Shown here: piece by piece, positions 1 through 7,311 of the stretch | How positions within the stretch are numbered: position 1 is the first letter of the stretch | How the letters are laid out: the number at the start of each line of letters is the position of its first letter | DNA from: Anaerolineae bacterium | GTDB taxonomy: Bacteria > Chloroflexota > Anaerolineae > Promineifilales > Promineifilaceae | Assembly (NCBI GenBank): GCA_028277515.1 | Contig: JANQGC010000276.1 | Coordinates: 1 to 17,366, forward strand | Reading direction: 5' to 3' | Length of the DNA stretch: 17,366 nucleotides | Made by a program: the position numbers and the translations under genes | Notes under the pieces: generated by a model | Seen by the model: the letters and a program-made list of their open reading frames with translations, nothing else | What the model was told of the DNA's origin: nothing | The model's database searches: none

Positions 1-88
1 GGCGAACACAGAAACGGACCGCACCGGAACCGACCGCCGAAAAAACCCTACGACCCGCAGCAGCGCTAGTGCCGCTTCCAGTTAGGTT

Positions 89-343
89 CTATCGTTTTCG
101 CTTGGCGTAGACATTGCGGTACGCCGCCTAGCGATCCAATGCAATTCGGAGTTCATCATGGCCGTCGTAGTATGTGTTGCGGATCACGAGCTCCTTGACG
201 GGCGCGAACTGGCATTCGATGGGGTTCAGCCATGATGCGTTGGTCGGCGCCCAGATCAGATGCACATTGTTGTCGTGACACCATGCCCGCACCTCCTTCG
301 TCCCGTGCGGCGAGAAGTCGTCCAAGATCAGGTAAATGTGCTC
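89..343 (-). pseudogene. IS630-family transposase, C-terminal remnant
   Basis: This is the C-terminal part of a DDE transposase of the IS630 family. It reads HIYLILDDFSPHG, then a stretch with PTNASWLNPIECQF, which corresponds to the middle Asp and the NxxE catalytic positions of the family, and it ends with a basic tail. The catalytic N-terminal half and the helix-turn-helix are missing. An in-frame TAG at 128-130 lies where relatives usually carry an aromatic residue before a W/YRN motif. Reading through it gives AAYRNVYAKRKR and a natural stop at 89-91, so a nonsense change has shortened an already truncated gene. A TGA at 353-355 closes the frame upstream, at the junction with the neighbouring hypothetical pseudogene. 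The family call is confident and the fragment is surely non-functional. Confidence 0.8.
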
Positions 344-719
344 GGATAGCTTTCATTCGCTCCCACAGCAATCGCCTCGTTCAGATTATTGAAGAGCTGC
401 TCGGAGACCCGCTCGTATTCTGCCTGCTCAGGGTCGTCAAAGCCCATGTCATTCCATGATCCCATCCCACTGAAGACCCATGACTTCTGACAAGCACCAA
501 GAAGCGTTCGTGCTTGCGAAGAAACGAAATCGGATGGAGCCAGGTCCTGTTCAGTAGCCGGGCCATTTGACATTCGTCCGTAAGTTACGCGCCAGATTCG
601 CCGTTCTGGAGCTTCCTGATTCCACACTTCCCAACGGGCAAGCCAGAAATCGCTTTGGCTCTTTGGGCGGACAACCTCCGAGAATCATCCCCCGTCAGCA
701 GGTGGAAGTTCATATACAT
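328..719 (-). pseudogene. conserved hypothetical protein, frameshifted and truncated
   Basis: The best-preserved frame (328-685) reads an acidic, Trp-rich protein with segments FWLARWEVWNQ, GSWNDMGFDDPEQAEYERV and LFNNLNEAIAVGANES, which looks like genuine protein sequence rather than a shadow frame. No ATG starts this frame. An ATG at 719 opens a second frame beginning MYMNFHLLTGDD. Joining the two by restoring one base near 683-687 gives a continuous DDFSEVVRPKSQSDFWLARW, so a single-base deletion is likely. The 3' end runs directly into IS630 transposase sequence, and the last few codons before the stop at 328 are probably not native. I do not recognise a function. No signal peptide or membrane segment is visible. 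It is probably a remnant of a small host gene cut by an IS element. Confidence 0.5.
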
Positions 720-750
720 CCAATACTTGCATGACGCAAGTCTTACCTAC

Positions 751-770
751 AAAAAAGGTCACGGCACCTT
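751..770 (-). terminator. possible rho-independent terminator after the catabolic cluster
   Basis: Read on the minus strand, AAGGT and ACCTT form a short five-pair stem around a six-base loop, followed directly by further T residues (six in a row, counting the last two of the stem). It lies about 45 bases beyond the stop codon of the last catabolic gene. The stem is short, so the call is moderate. A second small hairpin (ACTTGC/GCAAGT, 725-741) follows it and may help. Confidence 0.4.
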
Positions 771-813
771 GCTGAAAATGGCGCCAGGCATTTCAATTTC
801 ATTTTGAATACAA

Positions 814-1989
814 TTACCTAAGTTTGACGGGTTTGCCAGTGTCAGCAGATTCTCTTACTGCCAAACCTATCTTTACCGCAAGACGACCATCACACCAATT
901 TGTAGTGGGGTGTTCTCCTGTTCGGCAACAACGGAAGAAATTCGCATAGACCTTGTCATCTGCCCCAAAATGGCTACTATCGACATGCCCGGCTAGATTA
1001 AAGTCCGTTCGCTCTCTGGTAAACCTATCCCAGAATGAAATTCTCCCTTCATCCATATCCCCTTCAGCCATACCTTTGGTACCAAGCAACCTTAGTTGCC
1101 TTGTAGTTCTGGCACTAACAACATTCAGTGTATAGGTTGCCCGAATATCATTTTCGTAGTCGAGTATTGCAATACCATTATCAAAAGTGTCTTTTTCAGA
1201 ATTATAAAGACACACATCACGATAATGGCCTGTCGCGTTTTCGGTTAGTGTTCTCAACTTATCATCCAAAGGGTTTTCCGGCTTATTGGTATCATAGTAA
1301 TCCGGGCACGTATCCTTGATCGAACATACGCGGCAATATGGACCACCATTAGGGATTGGTTTATACAGGCTGAGATTGGAATAAGCAAAAACCTGCCTGG
1401 GATTTCCGCCAGCAAACCAATTTAATATATCAAAATCGTGGCAGGCTTTGGTGACCCATAAGCCCCCACTGATTTTCCGAAATCGGTTCCACCTCCTGAA
1501 AAAAGTTCTACCGCCAGAATAATACTCATTCGCCTCGATAGTTAAAACTTTCCCAAGCCTGCCGCTGGACACCAACCCGTGCATCTTCTCGTAAAATGGA
1601 GCATGGCGCAAATTCATGCCCATATAAAACACACCTTTTGCCCGCTTAGCCTCAGATATAATTGTATCGCAATCGGCAAGTGTTGAAGACAAAGGTTTTT
1701 CACAATAAACGTTCCTCCCGGCCTTTAGAGTAGCTAAAGTTGGTTCTACATGTGCATTATCCGGCGTTCCAACAAATACAGCGCCAACTCCCGGATCATT
1801 CACCGCCCCATCCAAAGAATCATATACTTTTGCTTGGGCAAGGTTGTGTTCATTAATAATAAACTGACTACGCTGTGGAATCAGATCATATATTCCGGCG
1901 ACAAAGCCATCATTTCCAAATTTTTCTAAATATTTTATAAGTGTCAAACAGCGAACACTTGCGCCAATAATAGCAACGCCTTGTCTCAT
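814..1989 (-). CDS. Gfo/Idh/MocA-family NAD(P)-dependent oxidoreductase (1)
   Basis: This is a cytoplasmic dehydrogenase of the Gfo/Idh/MocA family, which oxidises or reduces hydroxyl groups of sugars, inositols or their acids using NAD(P). The N-terminal Rossmann fold starts with VAIIGASVRC (about residues 5-14), a looser glycine motif than usual. The catalytic EKP motif is at 97-99. The GGLWVTKACHDFD segment (175-187) carries the conserved His184 and Asp187 of the C-terminal domain. Four cysteines, at 219, 222, 228 and 260, form a C-x2-C-x5-C...C pattern shared with the second oxidoreductase of this locus. The length of 391 residues is normal. The start has AAAGGA about ten bases upstream. 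It is the last gene of the minus-strand series, 60 bases after the symporter. The exact substrate cannot be read. Confidence 0.9.
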   Translation of the reverse strand: MRQGVAIIGASVRCLTLIKYLEKFGNDGFVAGIYDLIPQRSQFIINEHNLAQAKVYDSLDGAVNDPGVGAVFVGTPDNAHVEPTLATLKAGRNVYCEKPLSSTLADCDTIISEAKRAKGVFYMGMNLRHAPFYEKMHGLVSSGRLGKVLTIEANEYYSGGRTFFRRWNRFRKISGGLWVTKACHDFDILNWFAGGNPRQVFAYSNLSLYKPIPNGGPYCRVCSIKDTCPDYYDTNKPENPLDDKLRTLTENATGHYRDVCLYNSEKDTFDNGIAILDYENDIRATYTLNVVSARTTRQLRLLGTKGMAEGDMDEGRISFWDRFTRERTDFNLAGHVDSSHFGADDKVYANFFRCCRTGEHPTTNWCDGRLAVKIGLAVRESADTGKPVKLR

Positions 1990-2049
1990 GCCCGATCTAT
2001 CCTTTATTGTGTAATCTTCAACTAATAGCTTTTATCTAGATAGTTTTGA

Positions 2050-4080
2050 TTACTCAGCATTCTCTTCCAGATTATCGGCCAGTAGGTGATTACCCGCAAC
2101 TCTTCCATCATCTAATTCGTCTCGCTGTGCGACTGCCAACCGTTTATATAATTTCCTAATATCGAACACGCCGCCAATAGTTATCCATGAAACACCAAAG
2201 AATGTAAAACAAAGTGCTCCATAAAAGAATATTTGCCAAATATCAACCCAATACTGTCTTGTCATATATCCAAACACAAATATTATCGTAGGCACTAGGA
2301 ATGCCCCCACTCTCCATATAGAATACACCACTACGTAGAGGCACAAAAATCTATCAGCTTTTGAAAATTCATGGCTATTTACGCCAATCAATCTCCAATA
2401 CCACGGCACAAGCCTTTGTTCTGCCCCTTGCTCCTTCAAAGCCTCCTCTTCCTTCGCTATTGTATATTTACCCCGATGTAGCAGTCTGTCCATATTGACC
2501 TTAGGGTTACTGGTTAGTAAGGAAACAATGACATAACTGGTAATTGACATTATGGCCGCCACAAACGCCATTTTGAGAGAGTTAATTGGAAATTCACCCC
2601 CCCACATCTCAACAAGAAATGGGATATCTTTCCAAAAGGCTCTTAGAATGATAGTACTAAATGCCACCGTAGCGCCCACCATCATTGCAGTCCAAGCACC
2701 CGCCGCATTACCCCTCTTCCAATAAAGGCCACCTATTACCACAGTACCGGCGCCAGCCATAAATATTGCACCCGATATCTGCATGAACATAAATATATAA
2801 TCATCCTGCTTATAGAGCAGGCTAAATATAAATGCAAACAGGGCCACAAGCAGTATAGATATCCTTAGCAGCCACATATGCTGTTCACGGGTAAGTGGTT
2901 TGCGCCGTATCACACAGAATACATCCTGCACAAAAATAGTCCCCCATGAATGCATATATGTATTATTTGTACTAATGAAAAAACCGAGCATCGCCGCGGC
3001 AAATGCGCCCAATAAGCCCACAGGCAGAAGATTTTTAAGCAACACCGGTACGATCATTTGCCTTTGTAATGTTTCGTCACCAGGAAAAGCACTCTGCAAT
3101 TGTGCCCGTATACCCGTGATCTGATCAATGTAATCAGGGTGGTAGTATAGAACAACGGCAACAAAAGGAATGATGACCGGTCCGACAAGATTTAGCATGC
3201 TTCGTATTTCACCTGCTATCCCACCCATTCTGGCTTCATGTGGAGTCAGAGCCGCAGATCGATAACCTTGTTGTCCTTGCCAACTCATTCGGCTGTAAAC
3301 CATAAAAAAGAACATCAGGCCAAAATAGCTAAAACCAAAATCCTTTTTGTCTCCTATATCAAAAGGATTTATCAATGACTTGCCCGGTTCTGACGCAATG
3401 ACAAAAGCTTCGGACATCTGTTTCCACGGGAAATAGATCATCAAACAAATTATGAGAGCAAAAAACACCAGAACAGAAAATAATCCCTGCCAAAAATCTG
3501 TGACCAGGATAGCAATTTGCCCTCCGATAAAAGTAAAAAATAAAGCTAAAGAAAGCAAGGCGCCCATCGTTAGTGCGAGTGTAACATTGACTGAACAAAA
3601 ACCTATATCAATAAATTGCTCTTGAAAACCAAGATAATGAATAAAGAACCTCGCGCCGACTGCGGGGAAAATACCGAAATTAACCATTCCAGCCACCCAA
3701 CACAGGATACCAGCGAATAGCCTGAACTTGCGGCTGTATCGCATTTCCAAAAACTGGGCTAATGTCAAAGCGCGTGTGGCACGAAAACGATAGACTGCAA
3801 ATCCACTGAGCGACAATGCCATTGTTAACGGAATAGCCAAACCATCCCAAAACATCTTCGTAAAGCCTGTCCTGAGATATAGTTCAAAGAGATAGATTAT
3901 GGATATTGCACCCATACCAGCCTCGCCCTCAGCAATAGCCAGGATATACCTGCTCGCACAACGGTTGGCTGATATAAAGTCAGCAACACTCTTCGTGTAT
4001 TTTCTCGTGGTCAATGCCGCGCATGTCACAAATGCCAATACAATAATAATAATTGACCAATCTATCAGACTAAAATCCAT
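2050..4080 (-). CDS. sodium:solute symporter family protein (SSS)
   Basis: This is a large polytopic membrane protein of 676 residues with about 13-14 hydrophobic segments, beginning with one at roughly residues 7-23. Family signatures include TLAQFLEMRYSRKFR (about 106-120), the AVGARFFI segment near 140, a conserved WQG at 197-199, and AAMLGFFISTNNTYMHSWG (361-379) followed by TIFVQDVF. SSS proteins couple inward sodium flow to uptake of sugars, sugar acids, myo-inositol or similar solutes. The long form with a cytoplasmic loop near residues 540-580 and extra C-terminal helices is common in planctomycete and lentisphaerote catabolic loci. AAGGGAAG precedes the ATG. It sits 61 bases after the URO-D-like gene and 60 bases before oxidoreductase 1, so co-transcription is likely. 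It is probably the uptake route for this pathway; the specificity is unknown. Confidence 0.9.
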   Translation of the reverse strand: MDFSLIDWSIIIIVLAFVTCAALTTRKYTKSVADFISANRCASRYILAIAEGEAGMGAISIIYLFELYLRTGFTKMFWDGLAIPLTMALSLSGFAVYRFRATRALTLAQFLEMRYSRKFRLFAGILCWVAGMVNFGIFPAVGARFFIHYLGFQEQFIDIGFCSVNVTLALTMGALLSLALFFTFIGGQIAILVTDFWQGLFSVLVFFALIICLMIYFPWKQMSEAFVIASEPGKSLINPFDIGDKKDFGFSYFGLMFFFMVYSRMSWQGQQGYRSAALTPHEARMGGIAGEIRSMLNLVGPVIIPFVAVVLYYHPDYIDQITGIRAQLQSAFPGDETLQRQMIVPVLLKNLLPVGLLGAFAAAMLGFFISTNNTYMHSWGTIFVQDVFCVIRRKPLTREQHMWLLRISILLVALFAFIFSLLYKQDDYIFMFMQISGAIFMAGAGTVVIGGLYWKRGNAAGAWTAMMVGATVAFSTIILRAFWKDIPFLVEMWGGEFPINSLKMAFVAAIMSITSYVIVSLLTSNPKVNMDRLLHRGKYTIAKEEEALKEQGAEQRLVPWYWRLIGVNSHEFSKADRFLCLYVVVYSIWRVGAFLVPTIIFVFGYMTRQYWVDIWQIFFYGALCFTFFGVSWITIGGVFDIRKLYKRLAVAQRDELDDGRVAGNHLLADNLEENAE

Positions 4081-4141
4081 TACACTTCCCTTATATGCCT
4101 TCTATCAATGGGTTGGAATTGCCCCCAATCCATTCACGGGA

Positions 4142-5365
4142 CTAGGAATATTTTACTGCAAGTTCCTTGGCTATATCCGTCCATACATGTAAACGATCCG
4201 AGTGGCCTGCAAGCGTCTGCAGTTCTCTTAGGACGATCTGATACCGCCTACCTTCTAGTCGCCTTATTCCCTCATCCAGCTCCTTACGGATCGCCTCAAC
4301 ATCATGAGGGAAAACAACATCGCTAGCTTTTTGCCGCCACATAATGCAATAGTCCGTTCCAATCTTATCAAGCACAACATCCATATCTGTCCATGCACTG
4401 CATACAAAAATTCTTAGATTCGGAATTGATAACACGCCGTCAATTTTATGAGTTAGATTCTCGCAGCAACCGTAGCACACGTAACCAAATCGTTCAAAAA
4501 TAGGCCTTTGGTATTCAAGGCAGAGTTCGCTCCACATTTCTGGGGAAACCTGATCAAACTCCTGCGAGTTACCGGCACACCAACAATTCTTTAGACTATA
4601 TTTGCCATCACTTTGCTTTTGCCCCACAGGATCGCTACAAAGCATCGGGCCATAATTATTGGGCGTAAGCAATCCCGAAGCCTCCATCATATCAAGCTCC
4701 GCCATCTCGGCATCCCTCAGATAAGCCATTAATCTATGCAACAATTGCGGTTCAAGGATCGTATCCATCATAAGGGATTCTAGTCCGCGCAAATCAGCTG
4801 CAGCCGTACCAAGCGTGCCATTATCGTAACCAGGATCGCACACAAGCTTGACGGGAATTATGTCATCAAGTAATTCCTGGGTTCGCTCAAGTTGTTCGTT
4901 TGTTTTCTGCTCATTATAATTAAAAGATGGCATTTTTAGCTTTTCAAAATCGGCTTCGGTTTTAAGAGGTGGATCATAACTCCAAGAACCACCTTCTTCA
5001 TCTGATACGTGGCGACCAACCTCTATGCCCCAATGATTAGATGGGGTAATGTCAAACACAGCGTTAACCGAATAAAAAGACTCTAGTGACGAGTCATCAT
5101 CTATTTCATGTTTACACAGAATTTGACGAAATTGGTATTCCAACTCGCGAAGCCAGGGATGGTCACACATCAGTGAATCCTGTGGAAGAAGTTCGTTCCA
5201 ACATCCCATTGGACCACACCATACAGGGGCACGATCCGGCTTACGCAAGGCATTAACATCACACCATCGCCTAACAATTTGCTTATTCTCCTCACTGCTA
5301 GCAATCTCTGCTACTTGCCTGGCAAGTTGACGAATAAGCTCTCTTTCTTCTACCGGTAGGTTCAT
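4142..5365 (-). CDS. URO-D superfamily protein (uroporphyrinogen decarboxylase / corrinoid methyltransferase-like)
   Basis: This 407-residue cytoplasmic protein has the general form of the URO-D barrel superfamily, which includes HemE and the zinc-dependent methyltransferases MtaA, MtbA and CmuA. The C-terminal half has YGCCENLTHKID (298-309) and then IFVCSAWTD (319-327) and a Cys340. The cysteines at 297, 300, 301, 322 and 340 could supply metal ligands as in the methyltransferase branch. It is longer than HemE (about 350 residues) and lacks the HemE-type N-terminal Arg-rich motif that I would expect, so haem synthesis is unlikely. Placement between sugar oxidoreductases and a symporter points to catabolism. 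There is an AAAGAAG ribosome site before the ATG. The stop is TAG. The superfamily call is good; the reaction is unknown. Confidence 0.8.
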   Translation of the reverse strand: MNLPVEERELIRQLARQVAEIASSEENKQIVRRWCDVNALRKPDRAPVWCGPMGCWNELLPQDSLMCDHPWLRELEYQFRQILCKHEIDDDSSLESFYSVNAVFDITPSNHWGIEVGRHVSDEEGGSWSYDPPLKTEADFEKLKMPSFNYNEQKTNEQLERTQELLDDIIPVKLVCDPGYDNGTLGTAAADLRGLESLMMDTILEPQLLHRLMAYLRDAEMAELDMMEASGLLTPNNYGPMLCSDPVGQKQSDGKYSLKNCWCAGNSQEFDQVSPEMWSELCLEYQRPIFERFGYVCYGCCENLTHKIDGVLSIPNLRIFVCSAWTDMDVVLDKIGTDYCIMWRQKASDVVFPHDVEAIRKELDEGIRRLEGRRYQIVLRELQTLAGHSDRLHVWTDIAKELAVKYS

Positions 5366-5389
5366 TTGTTAGCTTCTTTTCAAAACAAT

Positions 5390-5405
5390 CAATATGGCCA
5401 TATTG
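5390..5405. promoter_or_regulatory. 16-bp perfect palindrome upstream of the URO-D-like gene
   Basis: The sequence CAATATGGCCATATTG is identical to its reverse complement. It lies 25 bases upstream of the start codon of the URO-D-like gene and just outside the inferred end of the IS630 remnant. The size and symmetry fit an operator for a dimeric regulator, with the even centre common among LacI-type sites, but no second copy was noticed in the window. The assignment is inference from symmetry and position only. Confidence 0.35.
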
Positions 5406-5418
5406 TCCGTTGAGAAGT

Positions 5419-5981
5419 TAATGTAATACCTGTTGTATAGTTGATGATCCTTCCAAAGAATGGAAAGAGACTTCCATGAGGCCGAAAGGATCCGCAGAAG
5501 AGTTGGAGCGTCGTCGTCGGCAGGCGATGGCCTTGATCGGCCAAGGTATGAGGCCGGTTGAGATGGCCCTTGCGATGGGCGTCTCGCCTGCGGGCGCCGT
5601 CGTGTCGGGCTGTACTTTACCGCACACGACAAGAACATCATGGCCGAACAGGCCCAGGCGTCCCTGCGGCAGGTGCAGCGTTCGCTGGGACGCAAGTTGA
5701 TCGTTGCGGTGGACCGATGAAGGGTCTATCAGAAAGCCGCTCAGGCGATGTTCGGCGACGAACGGTTCTGAATCGAGCACCCGCCGTACGCTTCGGACCC
5801 GAATCCGATAGAGTACGTGTGAAACCGTACGAAGTATGCGGATCTGGCCAACTACATTCCGGACGACCTGCTGGACCTGGAACCGGAGTGCGCCTGGTCC
5901 ATCGACCAGACCCGGCAGCGTCCCGGTCTGCTGCGGTCGTTCTTTCATGCTGCCAGTCTTGAACTAGGATGAGTTACATTA
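5419..5981 (+). mobile_element. IS630-family element, internally deleted remnant
   Basis: The GC-rich insert is bounded by short inverted repeats: TAATGTAA at 5419-5426 and its complement TTACATTA at 5974-5981, which I take as the element ends. The span of about 560 bp is roughly half the usual IS630 length, agreeing with the large internal deletion seen in the transposase. It lies in the gap between oxidoreductase 2 and the URO-D-like gene, in the opposite orientation to both, and may have split one operon in two. The boundaries are inferred. Confidence 0.6.
5476..5967 (+). pseudogene. IS630-family transposase, internal deletion plus stop codons
   Basis: The first 40 or so codons (MRPKGSAEELERRRRQ...GMRPVEMALAMGVSP) are the N-terminal helix-turn-helix of an IS630 transposase. 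The frame then jumps, without the first catalytic region, into a second reading frame starting near 5611 (LYFTAHDKNIMAEQAQ). That frame continues through LIVAVD (second catalytic Asp) to PNPIEYV, which holds the catalytic Glu, and NRTKYADLANYIPDDLLDL, and ends at LRSFFHAASLELG. Three in-frame TGA codons interrupt it at 5718, 5769 and 5820. The last replaces the Trp of the family's EYVWNRTKY motif. It cannot make an active enzyme. Confidence 0.8.
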
Positions 5982-6037
5982 GCGATTCAAAGGCCAACAA
6001 TAAAATCCATTATATCCGATTCAACCGAATAATAGAC

Positions 6038-7300
6038 TCATCCATGCCAAGTCAGCTTTTGGGATTCGCCCGAATCTATCGCCTCGTGTGCCGCAAAGGC
6101 GATCTTGCTCGAATAGTATGCATCCTCAAATGATGCAGGCGGATCCATCCGCTCTGTACAAAAGCGTGATATCGTTTCTATCAATATAGGGTCAGCACCA
6201 AAGTGGCCCGACTCGTACTTTTCGCCTTCATATTTTTCTGTAATATGACCTTTGGCATAATCTGTCACGACATCTATTTGCTTGGCGTGTCTGCTGAGAA
6301 CCAATTTCCCCTTGTCACCAACAACCTCAAGCGTCTCCTGATCGTCTGAGTGATATCCAAAGAAGCTCACAAATAGCAAGGCCTTGATCCCATTTTGATA
6401 CCCAAGATTCACTATTGCGTGGTCAATAACATTAACGTCCGGCGAATACACACACAGATCCCTGGCAAGCCTATCTCCTGGGTCATTACTATAGGTCTGT
6501 GGAAAAGTGGGCATGATATCAGGCGCAGATGTTTCAAGTAATTTAGCTGAATCAACTCTGTAGGGACAATCCCTATCACATTCTGCACATTTCTTAGGAT
6601 AGCCAGTCCTTGGGGTAAACACATTACGTCCGCCAACAGCCTGCACCAAATTCGGTAGCGATTTACCAAACCAATTGAGCATATCAAAGTGGTGTGCGCA
6701 TTTCTCATTTAATAGATCGCCGCTACATTCTTTTCTGCGCCACCAACCGCCACCAAAATAGGAGGAATAGGGGATAATACTCCGTAGCAAAAGCATCTGT
6801 GGCTGGCCAATAATGTCACTGTCAACAAGCTTCTTAGCCCTGACCCACACCGGCTCATAGCGGCGGGTAAAGCCTATCATGCACCGAATATCCTTTGATG
6901 ATTTATAAGCTTCATACATCCGATCACATGAATCTAATGTATGCGCTAACGGCTTGTCACAATAAATAAGCTTCTTGCTTGCTTCTATAGCCTTTAAAAA
7001 CGGCTGCTCATGAAAATCCTGCGGGGTTGTTATGACAACGAGGTCTACGTCAGGGTCATCAATAAGCGCATCAACGTCTCGATAAGCTTTGACCTTTCCC
7101 TTGCCCCCCTGGCCTTTAAGCTGTGTCTGCACCGACTCCTGCGCATCTTTAAGCCTTTGAGGATGAATGTCACAAATAGCCGTTATCTTCAAGCTATGCT
7201 TTCTATAAAGATCACTGGTCCATCGGCCGAAAGTTAGAACACCTCTTGCTCCAGCACCGATAATTCCCATTCCAATGCGTTCTTTAGGTCCCGCCGGCAT
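6038..7300 (-). CDS. Gfo/Idh/MocA-family NAD(P)-dependent oxidoreductase (2)
   Basis: This is a 420-residue cytoplasmic dehydrogenase of the Gfo/Idh/MocA family. The dinucleotide-binding motif GIIGAGARG is at 12-20. The catalytic lysine is in DKP (115-117), a variant of the usual EKP. The second-domain motif is GDLLNEKCAHHFDMLNW (194-210), with His204 and Asp206. A four-cysteine set (Cys238, 241, 245 and 283) matches the arrangement in oxidoreductase 1, although overall identity between the two is low, so they probably act on different intermediates. An AAAGGA site precedes the ATG. Only 11 bases separate it from the PHP gene upstream, so the two are surely co-transcribed. It stops with TGA after a TGG-encoded Trp, which shows that TGA is a stop here. 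The substrate is unknown. Confidence 0.9.
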   Translation of the reverse strand: MPAGPKERIGMGIIGAGARGVLTFGRWTSDLYRKHSLKITAICDIHPQRLKDAQESVQTQLKGQGGKGKVKAYRDVDALIDDPDVDLVVITTPQDFHEQPFLKAIEASKKLIYCDKPLAHTLDSCDRMYEAYKSSKDIRCMIGFTRRYEPVWVRAKKLVDSDIIGQPQMLLLRSIIPYSSYFGGGWWRRKECSGDLLNEKCAHHFDMLNWFGKSLPNLVQAVGGRNVFTPRTGYPKKCAECDRDCPYRVDSAKLLETSAPDIMPTFPQTYSNDPGDRLARDLCVYSPDVNVIDHAIVNLGYQNGIKALLFVSFFGYHSDDQETLEVVGDKGKLVLSRHAKQIDVVTDYAKGHITEKYEGEKYESGHFGADPILIETISRFCTERMDPPASFEDAYYSSKIAFAAHEAIDSGESQKLTWHG

Positions 7301-7311
7301 CTGATATTCCT

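Noticed and set aside
5718..5822. Possible reassignment of TGA to Trp in this genome
   Set aside because: Oxidoreductase 2 ends at TGA directly after WHG with a TGG-coded Trp, the LacI-type gene also ends naturally at TGA, and Trp is written TGG throughout the real genes.
5418..5948. Minus-strand open frame of 176 codons over the IS630 remnant
   Set aside because: The plus strand shows recognisable transposase motifs in the same stretch, so the minus frame is a by-product of GC-rich composition.
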